Shown one piece after another: positions 6,685-9,478 of a stretch of DNA of 9,478 nucleotides. The first letter of the stretch is position 1; each line of letters opens with the position of its first letter. The translations under genes and the position numbers were made by a program. The stretch is from Bacteroidales bacterium (GTDB lineage: Bacteria > Bacteroidota > Bacteroidia > Bacteroidales > UBA10428): positions 1-9,478 of the forward strand of contig DAOUOU010000100.1 of NCBI GenBank assembly GCA_030626465.1, in the 5' to 3' direction. The notes beneath the pieces are model-generated. The model did not search any database. It saw nothing but the letters and a program-made list of their open reading frames with translations, and was not told the origin of the DNA.

Positions 6685-8822
6685 TAGGAACTCTCCCCCC
6701 CCACCTCCTTCATACTCAACTGAATTCGCTTTCTGGCAATATCCACCTCCATGACTTTTACCTTTACATGCTGATTCAGATGAACAATTTCATTCGGATC
6801 GGAAACAAACCGGTTTGCAAGCTGCGAGATATGCACCAGTCCGTCCTGTTTTACCCCAATATCAACGAAAGCCCCGAAATTAGTGATATTGGTAACAATG
6901 CCGGGTAAGACCATACCTTCTTTCACATCCTCCATTTTAAAGATACCTTCGGCAAACTCAAATACTTTGGCTTTTGTCCGGGGATCGCGCCCGGGCTTTG
7001 CCAGTTCATTCATAATATCCCTCAAGGTAGGAATTCCGATACTGCCCCCAACATATTTATTTATATCAATCTTTTCCTGAATGTTCTCGTTTTCCATTAA
7101 TGTGTCGAGATTAACTCCCTGGTCTTCTGTTATCTTCTGAACGATAGTATAGCTCTCGGGATGAACCGCACTATTGTCTAAGGGATTTATTGCATCCCGG
7201 ATGCGAAGAAATCCTGCTGCCTGTTCAAAAGCTTTCGGACCCATCCTTGGTATCTTTTTCAACTCCTCGCGTGATGTGAAAGCACCATTTTCAGCCCGGT
7301 AGTCCACAATATTCTTTGCCATCTGGGGTCCAAGGCCCGAGATATAAGTCAGCAAATGCATACTGGCGGTATTCAGATCAACACCTACAGCATTCACACA
7401 ACTTCCCACCACTTCATCAAGTGATTTTTTAAGTTTGCCCTGGTCGACATCATGCTGATATTGTCCCACTCCAATAGATTTTGGATCTATTTTCACCAGT
7501 TCCGCCAAAGGATCCATTAACCTTCGACCAATAGATACTGCACCTCTAACCGTTACATCGTACTGAGGAAATTCCTCACGAGCAACTTTGGAAGCCGAAT
7601 AAACAGAAGCACCTGCTTCATTCACAACAAAAACCTGAAGATCGCGATCAAAGCGCATCTTCTTTACAAATTGCTCAGATTCCCTGCTGGCAGTACCATT
7701 TCCAATAGCAATGGTCTCAATCTTATACATCTGAACAAGAGAGGATAGTTTATGAGCAGCCTTTTTCGTTTCACTTTGAGGGGGGTGGGGATAAATAGTC
7801 TCGTTGTGCAACAGGTTTCCCTGAGCATCCATACATACTACTTTACATCCTGTGCGATACCCCGGATCGATAGCCAATATCCTCTTCTCTCCCAGTGGTG
7901 AAGCCATTAATAATTGCCTTAAATTCGTTGCAAAGACCTTTATCGCTTCCTCATCGGCTTTTTCTTTTGATGTGGCCCGAAACTCATTTGCAATGGAAGG
8001 TTGTAACAATCGTTTGTAGCAATCATGTAAGGCTAACCGTACTTGTTCTGAAACATCATAAACCCCCTTGACAAAAAACTCTTCCAGTGCATGCAGCACC
8101 TTTCCTTCCTCGGAGGCAATGCTTAGCTTTAAAAACCCTTCCTCTTCTCCCCTTCTCATTGCCAGCACTCTGTGCGAAGGACATCGTGACAGCTTTTCTG
8201 AAAATTCAAAATAATCATTATACTTTATCCCTTCTTCCTCTTTTCCTTTGACCACTTTCGAAGAAAACAAGGCTCCTCCTTCGAAATGCCAACGTACAAG
8301 ATCACGCGCTTTTTTATTCTCATTGATCCATTCGGCAATTATATCCCTCGCTCCCTGGAGTGCAGACTCAACATCAGGGACATTATCATTTATGAATTCT
8401 ACGGCTCGGCCTGTTATATTCACTTCCTTCTGTTTCATGATAATTGATGCGAGTGGTTCAAGGCCTTTTTCTTTTGCAACACTGGCGCGGGTTTTCTTTT
8501 TTGGTTTATAAGGCAAATAGAGATCTTCAAGTTCGGTCAATGTTTCTGCTTCTTCAATTTTGGCTGTAAGCTCAGGTGTTAGCTTTCCCTGTTCATCAAT
8601 GGTCTTAAGAATAGTTGCCCTGCGTTTATCCAGTTCAAGAAATTTTTCATGCAAATCCCTGACTTCTGCAATTATTACCTCATTCATACTTCCCGTCATC
8701 TCTTTGCGATAACGACTTATAAAAGGGATGGTGGCCCCCTCATCAAGTAACTTTAATACATTGCCAACATGTTGTGTCTTAAGTTGTATTCGGCTACTGA
8801 TTATATCTGCATAATTCTCCAT
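6684..8822 (-). CDS. tex: Tex, RNA-binding transcription accessory protein (S1 domain)
   Basis: This is a complete 712-residue Tex/YhgF protein starting MENYADIISSRIQLK. The order is the family one: a helical N-terminal region with ATIPFISRYRKEMTGS (30-45) and LEDLYLPYKPKKKTRA (98-113), a central helical part, and a YqgF/RNase H-like domain from about 314 (ILAIDPGYRTGCKV, Asp319). Helix-hairpin-helix motifs follow at about 490-545 (YISGLGPQMAKNIVDYR, IPRMGPKAF), then an S1 RNA-binding domain at about 635-705 (GIVTNITNFGAFVDIGV to IQLSMK). Tex binds nucleic acid through S1 and is linked to transcription and translation control. In characterised members the YqgF domain shows no nuclease activity. 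E. coli YhgF is about 60 residues longer. The gene is single, with its own candidate promoter. Eight consecutive G residues lie four codons before the stop on the coding strand (6695-6702), and the stop abuts the CAGTAAY array. Confidence 0.96.
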   Translation of the reverse strand: MENYADIISSRIQLKTQHVGNVLKLLDEGATIPFISRYRKEMTGSMNEVIIAEVRDLHEKFLELDKRRATILKTIDEQGKLTPELTAKIEEAETLTELEDLYLPYKPKKKTRASVAKEKGLEPLASIIMKQKEVNITGRAVEFINDNVPDVESALQGARDIIAEWINENKKARDLVRWHFEGGALFSSKVVKGKEEEGIKYNDYFEFSEKLSRCPSHRVLAMRRGEEEGFLKLSIASEEGKVLHALEEFFVKGVYDVSEQVRLALHDCYKRLLQPSIANEFRATSKEKADEEAIKVFATNLRQLLMASPLGEKRILAIDPGYRTGCKVVCMDAQGNLLHNETIYPHPPQSETKKAAHKLSSLVQMYKIETIAIGNGTASRESEQFVKKMRFDRDLQVFVVNEAGASVYSASKVAREEFPQYDVTVRGAVSIGRRLMDPLAELVKIDPKSIGVGQYQHDVDQGKLKKSLDEVVGSCVNAVGVDLNTASMHLLTYISGLGPQMAKNIVDYRAENGAFTSREELKKIPRMGPKAFEQAAGFLRIRDAINPLDNSAVHPESYTIVQKITEDQGVNLDTLMENENIQEKIDINKYVGGSIGIPTLRDIMNELAKPGRDPRTKAKVFEFAEGIFKMEDVKEGMVLPGIVTNITNFGAFVDIGVKQDGLVHISQLANRFVSDPNEIVHLNQHVKVKVMEVDIARKRIQLSMKEVGGESS

Positions 8823-8848
8823 TTAAACAGGTAAATATTTTAAGCTGT

Positions 8849-8882
8849 CAAATGTAAATAATCTCGTTCTATTAAAAACAAA
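8849..8882 (-). promoter_or_regulatory. Candidate tex promoter
   Basis: On the - strand a TTTG (8882 to 8879) is followed after 22 bases by TACATTTG (8856 to 8849), an exact TAnnTTTG -7 box. The spacing is slightly longer than the usual 19-21. The -7 box ends 26 bases before the tex ATG, so the predicted leader is short, about 20 bases. Confidence 0.45.
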
Positions 8883-8897
8883 AAATCATTTAAGTTG

Positions 8898-8913
8898 TAG
8901 TATAAGTATACTA
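8898..8913. promoter_or_regulatory. Palindrome upstream of the tex promoter, possible operator
   Basis: TAGTATA-AG-TATACTA has perfect 7-base arms around a 2-base centre. It lies about 16 bases upstream of the candidate -33 box of tex. Dyads of this size and place can be regulator binding sites. In AT-rich DNA such a palindrome can also arise by chance, so the operator role is weak inference. Confidence 0.3.
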
Positions 8914-8969
8914 TTGTTCCTGGATATCAGCAATAAATTAACTTCTAAAATGCAAACTGTTATCTCAGT

Positions 8970-9163
8970 GAGTCGTGAGTCGTGAATCGTGAGTCGGAAG
9001 TCGGGAGTAGGGAGTCGGAAGTCGTGAATCGTGAGTCGGAAGTCGGGAGTAGGGAGTCGGAAGTCGGGAGTAGGGAGTCGGAAGTCGGGAGTCGTGAGTC
9101 GTGAGTCGTGAGTCGTGAATCGTGAGTCGTGAGTCGTGAATCGTGAGTCGTGAATCGTGAGTC
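8970..9163. repeat. GAGTCGT-type heptamer tandem array, 27 units
   Basis: There are 27 full 7-base units and a 5-base remnant. Naming the variants A GAGTCGT, B GAATCGT, C GAGTCGG, D AAGTCGG, E GAGTAGG and F AAGTCGT, the order is A A B C D E C F B C D E C D E C D A A A A B A A B A B. The 21-base block C-D-E recurs and B-C-D-E-C is duplicated 42 bases apart, so growth was by copying blocks. Twenty units, counting the remnant, contain GANTC. The + strand is purine- and G-rich, with five GGG tracts in 9045-9089. Confidence 0.97.
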
Positions 9164-9188
9164 TAACTTATTTATTAATTAACTTCAA

Positions 9189-9300
9189 TTCATCAGTTCA
9201 TCAATTCACCAGTTCATCAATTCATCAGTTCATCAATTCACCAGTTCATCAGTTCATCAATTCATCAGTTCATCAATTCACCAGTTCACCAGTTCATCAA
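9189..9300. repeat. TTCAYCAR octamer tandem array, 14 units
   Basis: There are 14 head-to-tail 8-base units of three kinds: a TTCATCAG, b TTCATCAA and c TTCACCAG, in the order a b c b a b c a b a b c c b. The fourth possible combination (TTCACCAA) never occurs. Degenerate copies (TTCACCAG at 9311, CTCACCAG at 9319) extend to about 9334. AT-rich runs built from TTAATTAA-like words flank both sides. It begins 26 bases after the heptamer array. The period is 8, not 7, so it is a separate family. Confidence 0.96.
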
Positions 9301-9439
9301 TTAACTTCAGTTCACCAGCTCACCAGTTAATCACTTCATTCTTAATTTTTAATTATTAATTATTAACTAAAGTTTCGCAGTTAACTAAAATGTTGAAAAA
9401 TAATAAGATAGAGTAAAAAAAAGCAGCATGATAATTAGA

Positions 9440-9466
9440 TTAATATACTAGTATTAAGTATATTAA
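9440..9466. repeat. AT-rich inverted repeat with 9-bp arms
   Basis: TTAATATAC (9440-9448) and GTATATTAA (9458-9466) are exact reverse complements around a 9-base loop. The palindrome ATACTAGTAT (9445-9454) overlaps the left arm. Being near the window edge, it could belong to the control region of a gene to the right, but nothing here proves a role. Confidence 0.5.
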
Positions 9467-9478
9467 CAGTGTTACCAA

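Larger units (their letters stand above)
8823..9478. other. Gene-free region upstream of tex
   Basis: I see no plausible gene in this 656-base stretch. Moving away from tex it holds a candidate tex promoter, a 16-base palindrome (8898-8913), the heptamer array (8970-9163) and the octamer array (9189-9300, fading out by 9334). AT-rich DNA follows, with a 9-base direct repeat TTAACTAAA at 9363 and 9381, then an AT-rich inverted repeat at 9440-9466. The gene to the right lies outside the window. Confidence 0.8.

Noticed and set aside
8970..9163. The - strand of the heptamer array is free of stops in all frames and could encode heptapeptide repeats
   Set aside because: There is no start codon or flanking coding sequence; openness follows from the unit sequence.
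6524..9300. CRISPR array
   Set aside because: The repeats are directly adjacent 7- or 8-base units with no spacers and no cas genes in the window.
9189..9334. Coding sequence in the octamer array, which is open in all + strand frames
   Set aside because: There is no start codon and no continuation into coding-like sequence on either side.

Overview
This is an AT-rich chromosomal segment from a member of the Bacteroidota. Four things support that: a C-terminal type IX secretion (T9SS) sorting domain on the protein at 5253..6422, two lipoprotein signals of the Bacteroidota type, starts with A-rich leaders and no usable Shine-Dalgarno, and -7 boxes fitting the Bacteroidota consensus TAnnTTTG. 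A free-living or environmental Bacteroidales/Marinilabiliales-like organism would fit, but the genus cannot be named from the sequence.

Layout, left to right. The window opens inside a polysaccharide flippase gene (Wzx/PST type, + strand, 5' end missing). A 274-base spacer follows, then a lipoprotein serpin (+) with a canonical inhibitory hinge. Convergent to it is a two-gene unit on the - strand: a 103-aa three-helix membrane protein of unknown function, then a lipoprotein oligopeptidase B with an intact Ser-Asp-His triad. A 16-bp perfect inverted repeat spans the junction of the convergent pair. A divergent intergenic region carries candidate promoters in both directions. The next gene (+) encodes a secreted T9SS cargo protein with two FG-GAP-like repeats, a CBM4/9-like module and a sorting tail. 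Convergent to it is tex (-), a complete S1/YqgF/HhH transcription accessory protein.

The most unusual content is three dense short tandem repeat arrays around tex. A 23-unit CAGTAAY heptamer array runs into the tex stop codon. A 27-unit RAGTCGK-type heptamer array and a 14-unit TTCAYCAR octamer array lie upstream of tex in a 656-base gene-free region. A short degenerate relic of the second heptamer family also lies beside the first array. The arrays have nested higher-order repeats, which points to growth by slippage or unequal recombination. They resemble in kind, not in sequence, the heptameric STRR arrays of cyanobacteria.

The genes do not form one obvious pathway. The theme of the left half is the cell envelope and extracellular space: glycan export, an exported protease inhibitor, an exported peptidase and a T9SS-secreted carbohydrate-binding protein. 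Tex is a housekeeping gene. I see no defence system, CRISPR array, tRNA, rRNA or mobile element.
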